A DNA stretch of 10,490 nt from Goniomonas avonlea (GCA_003573635.1 QUTJ01031240.1:1-10490), one strand, 5' to 3'. Positions 1-6,785 are shown, counted from the stretch's first letter. The notes: a model not told the origin generated them from the letters alone. Numbers and translations are program-made.

Positions 1-320
1 CGCTATCTAGCTCTATCTCTCTCCTGCTCTCTCCTCCCCTCCCTCCCTCTGCCCTGGCCATGTAGTCCTCACCTGTCAGAGGTGCTGTCACTCTCACTAT
101 CTAGCTCTATCTCTCGCTGGCTCTCTCTCTCCCCCTGGTGCGATGTGGGGTGGTGCCATGTGATGTCCCCAGGTCTCGACTCCCTCTCTGCCCTGGCCAT
201 GTAGTCACCTGTCAGAGGTGAGGCGCTGAGTCACTCTGTCTCTATCTCTCTCCGATTCTCTCTCGCTCTCTCTCTCTCCTCCCCCTCCCTCTTCTCCCTC
301 TCCTCCCTTTCTTTCTGAGG
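1..320. repeat. CT-rich tandem-repeat tract
   Basis: The tract is almost pure pyrimidine on the plus strand, mostly (CT)n and CCCT blocks. Unique blocks are repeated within it: TATCTAGCTCTATCTCT occurs at 4-20 and 98-114, GCCCTGGCCATGTAGTC at 51-67 and 190-206, and the small inverted repeat CACCT-GTCAG-AGGTG at 70-84 and 206-220. The offsets (94 and about 138) show degenerate tandem duplication. It lies just downstream of the stop codon of the minus-strand gene, so part may be that gene's GA-rich 3' UTR. I see no gene here. Open frames through it read only low-complexity Ser/Glu/Arg. Confidence 0.85.
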
Positions 321-418
321 GATCGGGCGAATCAGCAAGAGCAGTCAGCATCCACGATAACGAGAGCGTTAAAGAAAAGTGACCCGCGAGAAAACACATA
401 AGCCACCGTTGTGTGTAA

Positions 419-1387
419 TTATTCAAATGCTGAAATGCTCGATGCAATTGAGCAGAAACGGTTGAACTAGACCCACCTTCGCTCGAATACTCCTCAACCA
501 CAGTCTTGCTCCACGCATCGCTCGGCTCCCAATATTTTTTCCGCTACGCACGGGTGAGTGATGCGGGGGCGCCAGCAGTCACTGATCGGTCAGTCCGGTT
601 ACCTGCGAAGTGTCGCCTCGAGCGCCGTCAGGCATGGCTACGTGATTGAGGCCTGCGCGAAACGTTTTGACCCTAGGAGCCTCAAGGAGCCCACGCTGTC
701 GTTGTTCTGGGGTAGTATACCGTTTCCTACGCGCCATAGTCAACAGTGCACCCTTGAGGGCTATCAACACAACACACCGCGACTCTTTATACCGCTTGAT
801 CCGTTCTTTTTCAGCCTTGGCCCGCGCCTTGATCTGCTAGGCAATGAGAGGCTGGACAGCAAATCTACGATGGCACCTCGTCGGCAATTGGATCGGGGCG
901 ATCGGTTACCGTCCGATAATTCTTGTACAGAGTGACAAATGGACCGTTGGACCCAGCCCACTGACCCCGCTTGATTGCTGCCCGCTCAAACGCTTTGTCC
1001 GTCTGCTGCGCCCCATCGTACGACGGTTGCCAATACTTGGTTCGCTCAACCATGGTTCCGTCCCACTTCATATGTGTCTCGCCTGATACAAATAAATGTT
1101 GTTTGTCGAATGACCTGTTCTCAATTTTCCCGCGTGTTCTTTTTTCCGGTGAACCATAGCCCTCCCTACGATCGCAGTCAACATTCACAAGTGCAAAGCT
1201 TCCACGCACTTTGCTTGTTTATACTTAGCAAGCCGCTCGCGTTCACCTGATGTTGTGTGAAACACGTTTCAATAGACGAGGCGTGCGCACCGGTCTCGTC
1301 GTGCCACGGCAACTGAGACAACGGCAAAGAGCCCTGGCTCTGGGAGACATTCAATCTGCTTGCAGTGGGCTTGCCAGGGGAGTCCAT
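419..1387 (-). CDS. Seven-exon gene, unrecognised protein with internal duplication
   Basis: I do not recognise the family. The spliced model (minus strand) has exons 1387-1291, 1246-1210, 1165-877, 836-778, 726-603, 543-477 and 429-419. The introns are 44, 44, 40, 51, 59 and 47 nt; all are GT-AG and all phases agree, giving 227 residues plus TAA. The start is the first ATG after an in-frame stop (protein begins MDSPGKPTAS). The product is basic, with no signal peptide or membrane segment, so it is probably intracellular. Residues about 34-93 and 148-210 resemble each other: each has E-R-[LI]-x-x-Y-K, then Y-x-x-P-E-[KQ]-R-x-R-G, and ends in K-Y-W-[QE]-P-S (88-93 and 205-210). Both copies are cut by a phase-2 intron at the same aligned position (codons 45 and 161), which supports the model and an origin by exon duplication. 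The repeated charged helices and KYW-P-S motifs suggest a structural or binding protein, but that is inference. The last two exons are the least certain. The gene is head-to-head with the phosphatase gene. Confidence 0.72.
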
Positions 1388-1523
1388 GCTGATTGGCCAC
1401 CAACCCAATCAAACAAGTTGGACTGTTGCTGGTGCCATCTTTTCCACTTATCGCTCTTCGATCGATAGTATATTCGATACCGTCCGCTTCGGTATCGGCC
1501 TTCGGGCCCGGTTCGCTCTTGGA
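1388..1523. promoter_or_regulatory. Short divergent intergenic region (bidirectional promoter)
   Basis: Only 136 bp separate the chosen ATG codons of the minus-strand gene and the plus-strand phosphatase gene, so the region very likely carries both promoters. An inverted CCAAT box (ATTGG, 1392-1396) and a forward one (CCAAT, 1405-1409) sit 8 bp apart, the arrangement typical of NF-Y-type elements. No clear TATA box is seen. Caveat: an in-frame ATG at 1386 could start a phosphatase form 46 residues longer and would make this stretch coding. That ATG shares the palindromic CATG with the minus-strand start codon. Confidence 0.5.
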
Positions 1524-2836
1524 ATGGCCTCGTTGGCCTGGTTGCCTCGGTGCAACCAGGCTCGGCTTCGGCAAGTTGTCGTTGCAGCCTGGGTCACTTG
1601 GTAAGTCAGCAATGCTTGCTTGGCAAACCATAACCATTCGACAGCTCCATTGTCTTAGTCACCATCGTTGTGTCAATTGCGCTGCTGCCCGAACCGGAGA
1701 GCGCGCACCCACCACGTTCAGTGTTCACGCCCTCGCTCGGGGATTTCAACTTTATTGTCTTAGGTGACTGGGGTCAATTCGGGAAGCAACAAGAGGACGT
1801 TGCGCAGTGGCTATCTGCTGTTGCAGGAAGAACGCCAGTTGATTTCATCGTATCAACCGGTGACAATTTCTATGTGAGGTATATCGCTGGTGGCAGCAGC
1901 CTCACTGTCGCTTCCAGCCTGGCGGCGTGAGCTCTCCGGAGGATCCACTTTGGGATGAGAACTGGGTGCGGCCATATCGCCGACGCCATATTGATAATCT
2001 GACATGGTACTTGTCCCTTGGTGCGTTGGTTATTGAAACAGGTCCCGAGTAATTGAAACAGGTCCCGAGTAACCTCCCCAATTTAGGAAACCACGACTAC
2101 AGGAAAAATCCTGATGCTCAGATTGAATACTCTCGAAAACATCCTCGTTGGGTCTTCCCGTCTCGGTATTACAGCAAGGAACTACACGCTGGAAACAGCA
2201 GCGCACTGCTGATCGTGCTTGACACTGTCCCATTCTTGCAGCGATCCTTGGCAGAGTTCGGGCCGGAAAAAACCCCCAACATTGAACCACAGGTTCGTTT
2301 CATATTTCGACCAGCCAAAATCGGCTTGAACCGCGGCACCAATACTGCAGGAGTTCACATTTTCCAGGTGCAATGGTTGAAGTCCGAGTTGGAACGATCA
2401 TTGACCTACGATTACGCGCTTGTTGTGGGGCACCATCCCGTCTTTGGCAATATTGGCTCTGAGTACGTGCTGTGTCCTTCCTTTCTTATGTGTGCTGCTG
2501 CACCACAACTCTTCTCATGCATCTCCAGTCACGGGAATACCCCTGAAGTCGCCAAACACGTGGTTCCTCTCCTGGAGCAGTACAACGCCACGGTCTACTT
2601 TGCAGGCCACGACCACAATCTCGCGGTAACTCTCTCTCCGTGCACAACACTCCACAGCGCATATTGTTGCCACAGCTCGGGTTTGATGAGCTCTGGCTCC
2701 TTTCAGCCTCTGCCTTTGCGATTATCGCGCTACGGACACTACGCGAGTGGAGAGGGAGAGAGAGAGGGAGGGGAGCGAGTGAGAGGGAGGGAGGGAGGCA
2801 CGAGCGAGCGAGAGAGCGCGCGCGTGTGTGACAGCG

Positions 2837-2881
<45 letters not shown>

Positions 2882-3761
2882 GAGAGAGGAGAGAGAGAGA
2901 GAGACAGAGACGCGAGCGAGCGAGCGAGAGTGAGTGAGAGTGTGTGCTCCTCTGACCGCAGTGGCAGGCACTGAACGTCAACGGTATCCCATATTTGCAG
3001 TCGGGATCAGGGTCCAAGTGCCGATCAGCTGTCCAACATGAGAGCACTGCTTTCCTTGGAAGGTCCGGCCGCCCTCTCCCCTCCCCCTCATGATTCGTTT
3101 TGTTCAAAGAAACCTGTGACCTCTGACAACCAGATCCACCTTTTTTCAGACAACCCGACCCTCTCGCTTTCCTTTGCTCCGCACACAAAACACACAGCCT
3201 TTCTCGCCCTCTCTCTTCCTCTCCTGCCCTCTCTCTCTGCCTCTCTCACCCCCTCTCTGCCTCTCTCGCCCTCTCACTCTGCCTCTCTCGCCCTCTCACT
3301 CTGCCTCTCAGACAACTAGATCCAACGAGGGGCGAGGATTAGAGGGATAGGCACTCAGACACCGACACACACCCGCNTTCCTGTCCAATCACCCCGTGAG
3401 CACAGAGATAAACGCGATCAGATCGTACCTGAGTGGCAGAGACTGAGAGAAAGTTTTGTCTCACTGTGCTTCTATCTATGTACTCCCCGTGACCTCTTCT
3501 CTCTAGTTATCGGAAGAAAGGGAAACAGAGAGCGACACACGCACCCGCACCCCTCCCTTGGCCCTCACTCTCCCCTCACCCCCTTCCCTTGGCCCTCACT
3601 CTCCCTCTCCCCTCAGCGTGCCAGGGTTTCTACATGTCTCCTTGGGACCAACTGGCGGAGTCGCGACCTTCCTCGGTGGCGACCCTGGACTGGACAGCGT
3701 GTGGGCTTTGTATTCTGTTCCTCTTCTGCGCCGACAGCGGGCTGGGTCATCACAGCGGTAA
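1524..3761 (+). CDS. Purple acid phosphatase (TRAP-like metallophosphoesterase), eight exons
   Basis: This gene encodes a binuclear-metal acid phosphatase that hydrolyses phosphomonoesters, probably in the secretory pathway or outside the cell. Exons are 1524-1600, 1645-1873, 1918-2020, 2087-2292, 2368-2462, 2529-2625, 2968-3062 and 3617-3761. They total 1047 nt with consistent phases, giving 348 residues, close to type-5 acid phosphatases. A hydrophobic segment at residues about 17-40 after an Arg-rich start looks like a signal anchor or uncleaved signal. The metal-ligand motifs are all present: GDWG (D67), GDNFY (D99, Y102), GNHDY (N138, H139), VVGHHP (H227) and GHDH (H264, H266). The family's SGSGSK block follows at about 281-286, and the C-terminus has the expected PGF-beta-strand pattern. 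Introns are 44, 44, 66, 75, 66, about 340 and 554 nt. Donors at 2293 (GTTCGT) and 3063 (GTCCGG) are weak but are placed by family alignment. The weakest parts are exon 1 and the start codon, with an alternative in-frame ATG at 1386. Confidence 0.92.
2032..2071 (+). repeat. Perfect 20-bp tandem duplication inside an intron
   Basis: Two identical, directly adjacent 20-bp copies (2032-2051 and 2052-2071, unit ATTGAAACAGGTCCCGAGTA) lie within phosphatase intron 3 (2021-2086). Removing one copy would shrink the intron from 66 to 46 nt, matching the 44-nt introns next to it. Each copy contains CAG|GT, which resembles both an acceptor and a donor. Confidence 0.9.
2748..2942 (+). repeat. GA-rich microsatellite in phosphatase intron 6
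   Basis: A purine tract dominated by (GA)n, with an uninterrupted run near 2840-2877 and GGGA/GAGC variants around it. It lies inside the intron between the exon ending at 2625 (GHDHNLA) and the exon encoding the SGSGSK block from 2968. Expansion of this tract explains why the intron is about 340 nt when most others are under 80. The long open frames across it on both strands are products of the dinucleotide repeat and are not genes. Confidence 0.9.
3159..3616 (+). repeat. CT-rich repeats and duplicated polypyrimidine tract in intron 7
   Basis: This lies within phosphatase intron 7 (3063-3616). Positions 3159-3309 are CTCTCGCC/CTCTGCC-type tandem repeats on the plus strand. Position 3377 is an ambiguous base (n). 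At the 3' end a 31-bp unit starting CCCTTGGCCCTCACTCT occurs at 3555 and again at 3586; the second copy runs into the CCCCTCAG acceptor at 3616. The first copy ends CCCCTCAC instead, so it lacks a usable AG. Confidence 0.8.
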
Positions 3762-3883
3762 TCGATGCATATAAGTTGGAGGATTTGGTAATTGTTCACC
3801 TGCCTCTTGGTCAGTGCCAGCGGTCGTTTTGATCCAACTGGATCATGACAGCGGGCTGGGTCAGCACAGCGGGCTGGGTCATG
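3733..3883 (+). repeat. Short repeats copying the phosphatase 3' end
   Basis: The last CDS bases contain CAGCGGGCTGGGTCAT followed by CACAGCGG. Near-identical copies recur downstream at about 3847-3865 and 3865-3883, roughly 110 bp past the stop. They look like local duplication of the terminal coding sequence into the 3' UTR. No polyadenylation signal is obvious nearby. Confidence 0.7.
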
Positions 3884-3981
3884 ATGGAGGCAACCCCAGG
3901 ACTTTTGAAGAATCGGATGATTTGGTCCGATATTTGTGCGCGAGAGTGGCATGTGGCGGGCATATCTGCGTAGACCTGACA

Positions 3982-4012
3982 TGGTGGTGGTGGTGGTGGG
4001 TGGTGGTGGTGG
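3982..4012 (+). repeat. (TGG)n microsatellite
   Basis: About ten TGG units with one interruption (TGGG). Translated in either direction it gives poly-Trp/Val or poly-His/Pro stretches in short frames that show no other coding character. It is a simple repeat. Confidence 0.9.
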
Positions 4013-4013
4013 G

Positions 4014-4798
4014 GTCTACGGAGATATGGCAAGTGACAGGGGCATTTTTGTGTCGTTATGGATGGTGGGGAGGGGCAAGCAAACGCTTGCGTGAGTGGCG
4101 ATACGAGCCACTTGCACGATGATACATTCATCATTGACTCAGAAACACTCTGAAAAAAGATTTGTATTCGCCCGCTTGTTTGAAACGAGGGTGATGTCTG
4201 ACTAGCGTTGCGTGGATAGGCGGCCCGGGACGAGGAGCCTGACCATATTTAAATTGAACCTGCCACTGGAAAACTGGATCGCGTTTGTAGTCCCGTCTGG
4301 TTTATAAACCAACGGCTGGCCCGGTTCGCAACATTAATTTGCACTGCAAGTCCTGTGACTAAAACGAAAACGAAATTTACTCAAACATCCACACGCCGAC
4401 GCTCATAAGCTCGTCGCGCCGTGAATGCGAGATACTCGGGTAATCCCGAGGCAGATGGAAACAGATGCACCAGACAGCAAAGCTGCCAGCAAGTTCAGAG
4501 TTCTTCTTCTTTCTTTCTTTTTGAGTCCTTTCCTTTTTTTTGTTAATTTTGGCAAATGCGTGTGAGGGCAGGGAGCGTAAGCGTGATCCGGACGGAGCAT
4601 CAGAATATGCAATGATTCCTCACTTGCTTACCCAGGGCCGGTCGTGTCTCCCATACTAGGGCGTCCACCTGGGAGTGGGCTTAAATACATGCGACTGGAT
4701 CGGCGGTTACCGCCTTCACCGCCCGGCCCCGCAAGCCCTTGCTCACGACACGTGCCGTGTTCTGGTCCAGAAGGGCCGAAAGAAGGTTAACAACTCCG
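4014..4798. other. No gene identified; unique sequence with a pyrimidine tract
   Basis: No frame here shows convincing coding character or splice-linked exons. Visible items are a perfect 14-bp palindrome TGGTTTATAAACCA (4298-4311), a CT/T-rich tract at 4501-4541, and a GC-rich block at about 4626-4740 with internal inverted pairs such as CGGCGGTTACCGCC. That block could be a fragment of a dispersed element. This would need a genome self-search, and I claim nothing more. Confidence 0.5.
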
Positions 4799-4800
4799 CC

Positions 4801-4890
4801 AGCAAGTAGAGGCTGAAAAGAGGGGGAACAACGCCTTCAGCAAGTAGAGGCCGAAAGTGTGGAGAAAACTCTGCGCCAGCAAGTAGTGGT
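4801..4890 (+). repeat. Three degenerate 38-39 bp tandem units
   Basis: AGCAAGTAG begins units at 4801, 4839 and 4878. The first two units share AGCAAGTAGAGGC(T/C)GAAA and then diverge. Each unit starts within the string CAG-CAA-GTAG, so acceptor-like (CAG) and donor-like (GTAG) dinucleotides recur with a 35-nt interval. The block GTGACAGGTGCACCTG that follows (from about 4888) recurs with CCCGGAGCTCC at about 5067-5110, indicating a further, larger imperfect duplication. Confidence 0.65.
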
Positions 4891-4961
4891 GACAGGTGCA
4901 CCTGGGCCATGGCATGATGTGCACACCCGGAGCTCCATGCCACCACCAAGCCTAATTGTAC

Positions 4962-5472
4962 ATGGCAGCGAGCCTTGAAGCGCTAATTGCAGAAGCTGAA
5001 GATAGGGGAAGAAGAAAACCTCCAGCAAGGCCAACTTGCACTTCTGCCCCTGCCAGCGCCGTGCAGGTGACAGGTGCACCTGAGTGCCACGTGAACGCCC
5101 GGAGCTCCCAGGTGGACACCTGGAGCCTCCTGCCACCAGCCAATGCCACACCACACCGGTCCGCCCCTGCAGCAAACACAACACCCCAGCGCTACCCAAA
5201 ACCGGTACGTGGGGAAAAATGGGGAGCGAAGGGGTGACGTCCGGGCACTGCTCAGGCAGACAAGGGTGCCGGTGGGCTCCGTCACAAAGACCCAGCACCC
5301 CTGGTGCTAGATCTGCAAACTTGCAACGCCGCTGGCGCCCCTCCGCGATGTTCTACCAAGCCTTGAAGCCCCCCTGGTGGCCAGGATGTCGCGCTGATGA
5401 TCAGGAAGCCAGCTGAAAAGTTTTCGCAGATGGCCCCAAAGACCAGCAGAATTAAGTTCCTGAAACGAGTGT

Positions 5473-5475
<3 letters not shown>
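4962..5475 (+). pseudogene. Possible decayed or undetermined exons
   Basis: Several adjoining stretches look coding but do not join into one frame. From the ATG at 4962 a frame reads MAASLEALIAEAEDRGRRK and then becomes Pro/Ala/Thr-rich. A second frame (ending with TAG at 5308-5310) reads a basic helix-like segment including RRGDVRALLRQTRVPVG. It continues after the TAG with 28 further plausible residues to a TGA at 5395. A third frame from 5385 reads DVALMIRKPAEKFSQMAPK and then runs into the GA repeat. I do not recognise the protein. It could be a frame-damaged gene or transposon ORF, or real exons whose junctions I cannot place. The coding nature itself is uncertain. Confidence 0.3.

Positions 5476-5509
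<34 letters not shown>
5474..5509 (+). repeat. (GA)n microsatellite
   Basis: An uninterrupted AG/GA run of about 18 dinucleotides, followed by imperfect GGGAGATAGAGAG. It truncates the coding-like frame that begins at 5385. Confidence 0.95.
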
Positions 5510-5514
<5 letters not shown>

Positions 5515-5568
5515 TAGAGAGTTTATTCAAGCAGAACACATGGTTTAGAAGCAGATCGCCCCCCTAGT

Positions 5569-5652
5569 CCAGTGCTTGGCCATGTGGTAGTACACGATGA
5601 GTGAATCTTGCCAGTGCTTGGCCATGTGGTAGTACACGATGAGTGAATCTTG
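5569..5652 (+). repeat. Perfect 42-bp tandem duplication
   Basis: Positions 5569-5610 and 5611-5652 are identical (each begins CCAGTGCTTGGCCATGTGG and ends GTGAATCTTG). Exact identity indicates a recent duplication. It lies about 65 bp outside the left end of the inverted-repeat element. Confidence 0.95.
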
Positions 5653-5896
5653 CTGAGGAAGTACGCACTCACACACATACTTCTCTCTTCTATCTCCTCT
5701 CTCTCTCTCTTCTCCTGCTCCTAGGCAGATCTACGGATCTGTGGCTGCTCTGCAGTTTCCTCGGTGCTTGAATACTCTCTCTCTCTCTCTCAAGCATCCT
5801 GGAAACCGCGGAGTGGCCAACAGTCAACCTCTCGGAGGATTGGTCCAAGTGCAACACCCACCCAGAAAAGAAAAGAAGGACAAGACTGCGGACTTC

Positions 5897-5963
5897 GGGC
5901 CGAATCGAACCCAGGACCGGATCATGATCTGTGGCGGGCCGCTACCAACTAGGCCACACTCCC
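5897..5963 (-). ncRNA. tRNA-like pol III promoter (SINE head), not a functional tRNA
   Basis: On the minus strand the A box TGGCCTAGTTGG (5956-5945) matches the TRGCNNARYNGG consensus exactly. The B box GGTTCGATTC (5911-5902) lies at the usual tRNA-like spacing. A 7-nt acceptor-like start GGGAGTG (5963-5957) precedes them, but no complementary 3' acceptor strand follows, the T stem is mismatched and no proper anticodon stem forms around the CAT. It is therefore best read as a tRNA-derived internal promoter of a SINE-like transcript, not a tRNA gene. Confidence 0.6.
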
Positions 5964-6064
5964 CTGACTCAGGGTAGTTTTTTTGAGGTTGCGAAGCACT
6001 CTTCTGAGAAGCACTTCCTAGCCAGCCAGATCCGAATGGAACGCTGGAGGTTGTTCGAAGCAAA

Positions 6065-6151
6065 GGTCACTCAAACTGGTTTATAATTCCGCGACCGGTT
6101 TCGTTCCTAACCAGGGAACTCGTCAGGCGGTTTGGTTGAGTCTCAACGACC
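6065..6151 (-). ncRNA. Type I hammerhead self-cleaving ribozyme
   Basis: All conserved core parts are present in order on the minus strand. The stem I 5' strand ends CCGC (6130-6127). It is followed by CUGACGA (6126-6120), stem II GUUCC/GGAAC with a 7-nt loop (6119-6103), GAAA (6102-6099), a very short stem III ACC/GGU without a loop (6099-6094), and the cleavage triplet GUC with C17 at 6093. The stem I 3' strand GCGG (6092-6089) pairs with CCGC. Outer stem I continues past an internal loop by pairing CUCAAC with GUUUGAG and GGUC (6151-6148) with GACC (6068-6065). Self-cleavage is predicted between 6093 and 6092. Such minimal stem III forms are known from Penelope-like elements and often act as dimers. 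It lies about 100 nt upstream of the tRNA-like head on the same strand. Confidence 0.82.
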
Positions 6152-6463
6152 TTGCTTCCAAGGCGAGATATCCAGCGGTGTCAAACATCACATATCTTGA
6201 TTGTCAAATCAGTTCGTTGACATGTGAGTATCTGACTTCAGAATCTAGATAAAACTCCTTGTTAATCTCAAACTGTCTCCGTATATACGGTCACCCTTAG
6301 GGTTCCTCACTTCCCTTTCGGGTTTACCCCATAGATAGTGTGTCTCCACAGGAGAGTTTGTCCCGATACGATGATAGAGAGAGAGTATTCAGGCACCGAG
6401 GAAGCTGCCGAGCAGCCACGGATCCGTAGATCTGCCTAGGAGCGTAAGAGAGATCAAAGGGAA

Positions 6464-6465
<2 letters not shown>

Positions 6466-6512
<47 letters not shown>
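6466..6512 (+). repeat. (GA)n microsatellite
   Basis: An uninterrupted GA run of about 23 dinucleotides just outside the right arm of the inverted-repeat element. It mirrors the (CT)n run outside the left arm (about 5690-5710), so it may be part of the element's variable tail. Confidence 0.95.
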
Positions 6513-6514
<2 letters not shown>

Positions 6515-6672
6515 GAAAGAAGATGAGCTAGCAAGACTAGTATAGCCAACTTTTTAGTTCAAGGCGACCTACTCATCATGCACTACACCCGACCAAGTTC
6601 GGGACTAGCAGTATATGAGCTTCTAACCCATTCGTTCTGGGGCGAGACGGTGGACCATAGACATTATGTATA

Positions 6673-6785
6673 GGTTAACAGGGTCTCCTGAGGGGATTAT
6701 GGGCGATAACACCGAGGCCGAGGCTCCGAGCCGAGGCCAGGTGTTATCGATGGCCCATAATGCCCGAGGGGAGACCCTGTTAACC
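6673..6785. repeat. 113-bp fold-back hairpin
   Basis: The outer stem is 16 perfect bp (GGTTAACAGGGTCTCC at 6673-6688 against 6770-6785). After a small internal loop there is a 9-bp stem ATTATGGGC/GCCCATAAT, a bulge, then GATAACACC/GGTGTTATC, and a GC-rich apical part with GAGGCCGAGGCTC-type inverted repeats. ATAGGTTAACAGGG, which covers the left end, recurs at about 7063-7076 as a direct repeat. A fold-back element or MITE end is likely. Its transcript would be a strong hairpin on either strand. Confidence 0.8.

Larger units (their letters stand above)
5717..6444 (-). mobile_element. Inverted-repeat element with tRNA-like head and hammerhead ribozyme
   Basis: The left arm (5717-about 5785) and right arm (about 6376-6444) are reverse complements with about four mismatches. 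Both contain CTCCTAGGCAGATCTACGGATC and TGAATACTCTCTCTCT in matching order. The interior (about 590 bp) has no ORF of note. On the minus strand it carries, in order, a hammerhead ribozyme (6151-6065), a tRNA-like A-box/B-box unit (5963-5897), a body of about 100 nt and a GA-repeat end. Outside both arms the DNA continues as polypyrimidine (left) and polypurine (right), so the exact termini and any target-site duplication cannot be fixed. Known comparators are SINE-like elements with pol III promoters and hammerheads (Schistosoma S-alpha) and hammerhead-bearing Penelope-like elements and retrozymes. The inverted ends do not fit these simply and may reflect two opposed copies. Confidence 0.65.

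Noticed and set aside
2486-3188. Minus-strand Ser/Leu-rich frames and plus-strand Glu/Arg-rich frames over the GA tract
   Set aside because: They are translations of (GA)n/(CT)n, and the region is an intron of the phosphatase gene, whose true exons flank it in the expected order.
3811-4134. Overlapping 100-codon frames on both strands around (TGG)n
   Set aside because: Openness comes from the trinucleotide repeat and flanking duplications. No splice context or family resemblance.
4837-5298. 153-codon minus-strand frame
   Set aside because: Cys/Leu/Gly-rich composition without domains, over imperfect duplicated blocks. The plus strand looks more coding-like, and neither is convincing.
5394-5430. 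CTGATGA suggesting a second hammerhead
   Set aside because: No following GAAA at the right place after a proper stem II, and no UH cleavage site or stem I partner.
5893-5963. Functional tRNA gene (tRNA-Met with CAT) on the minus strand
   Set aside because: A and B boxes are good, but the acceptor ends do not pair, the anticodon stem fails and the T stem is mismatched, so it is treated as a tRNA-derived SINE head.
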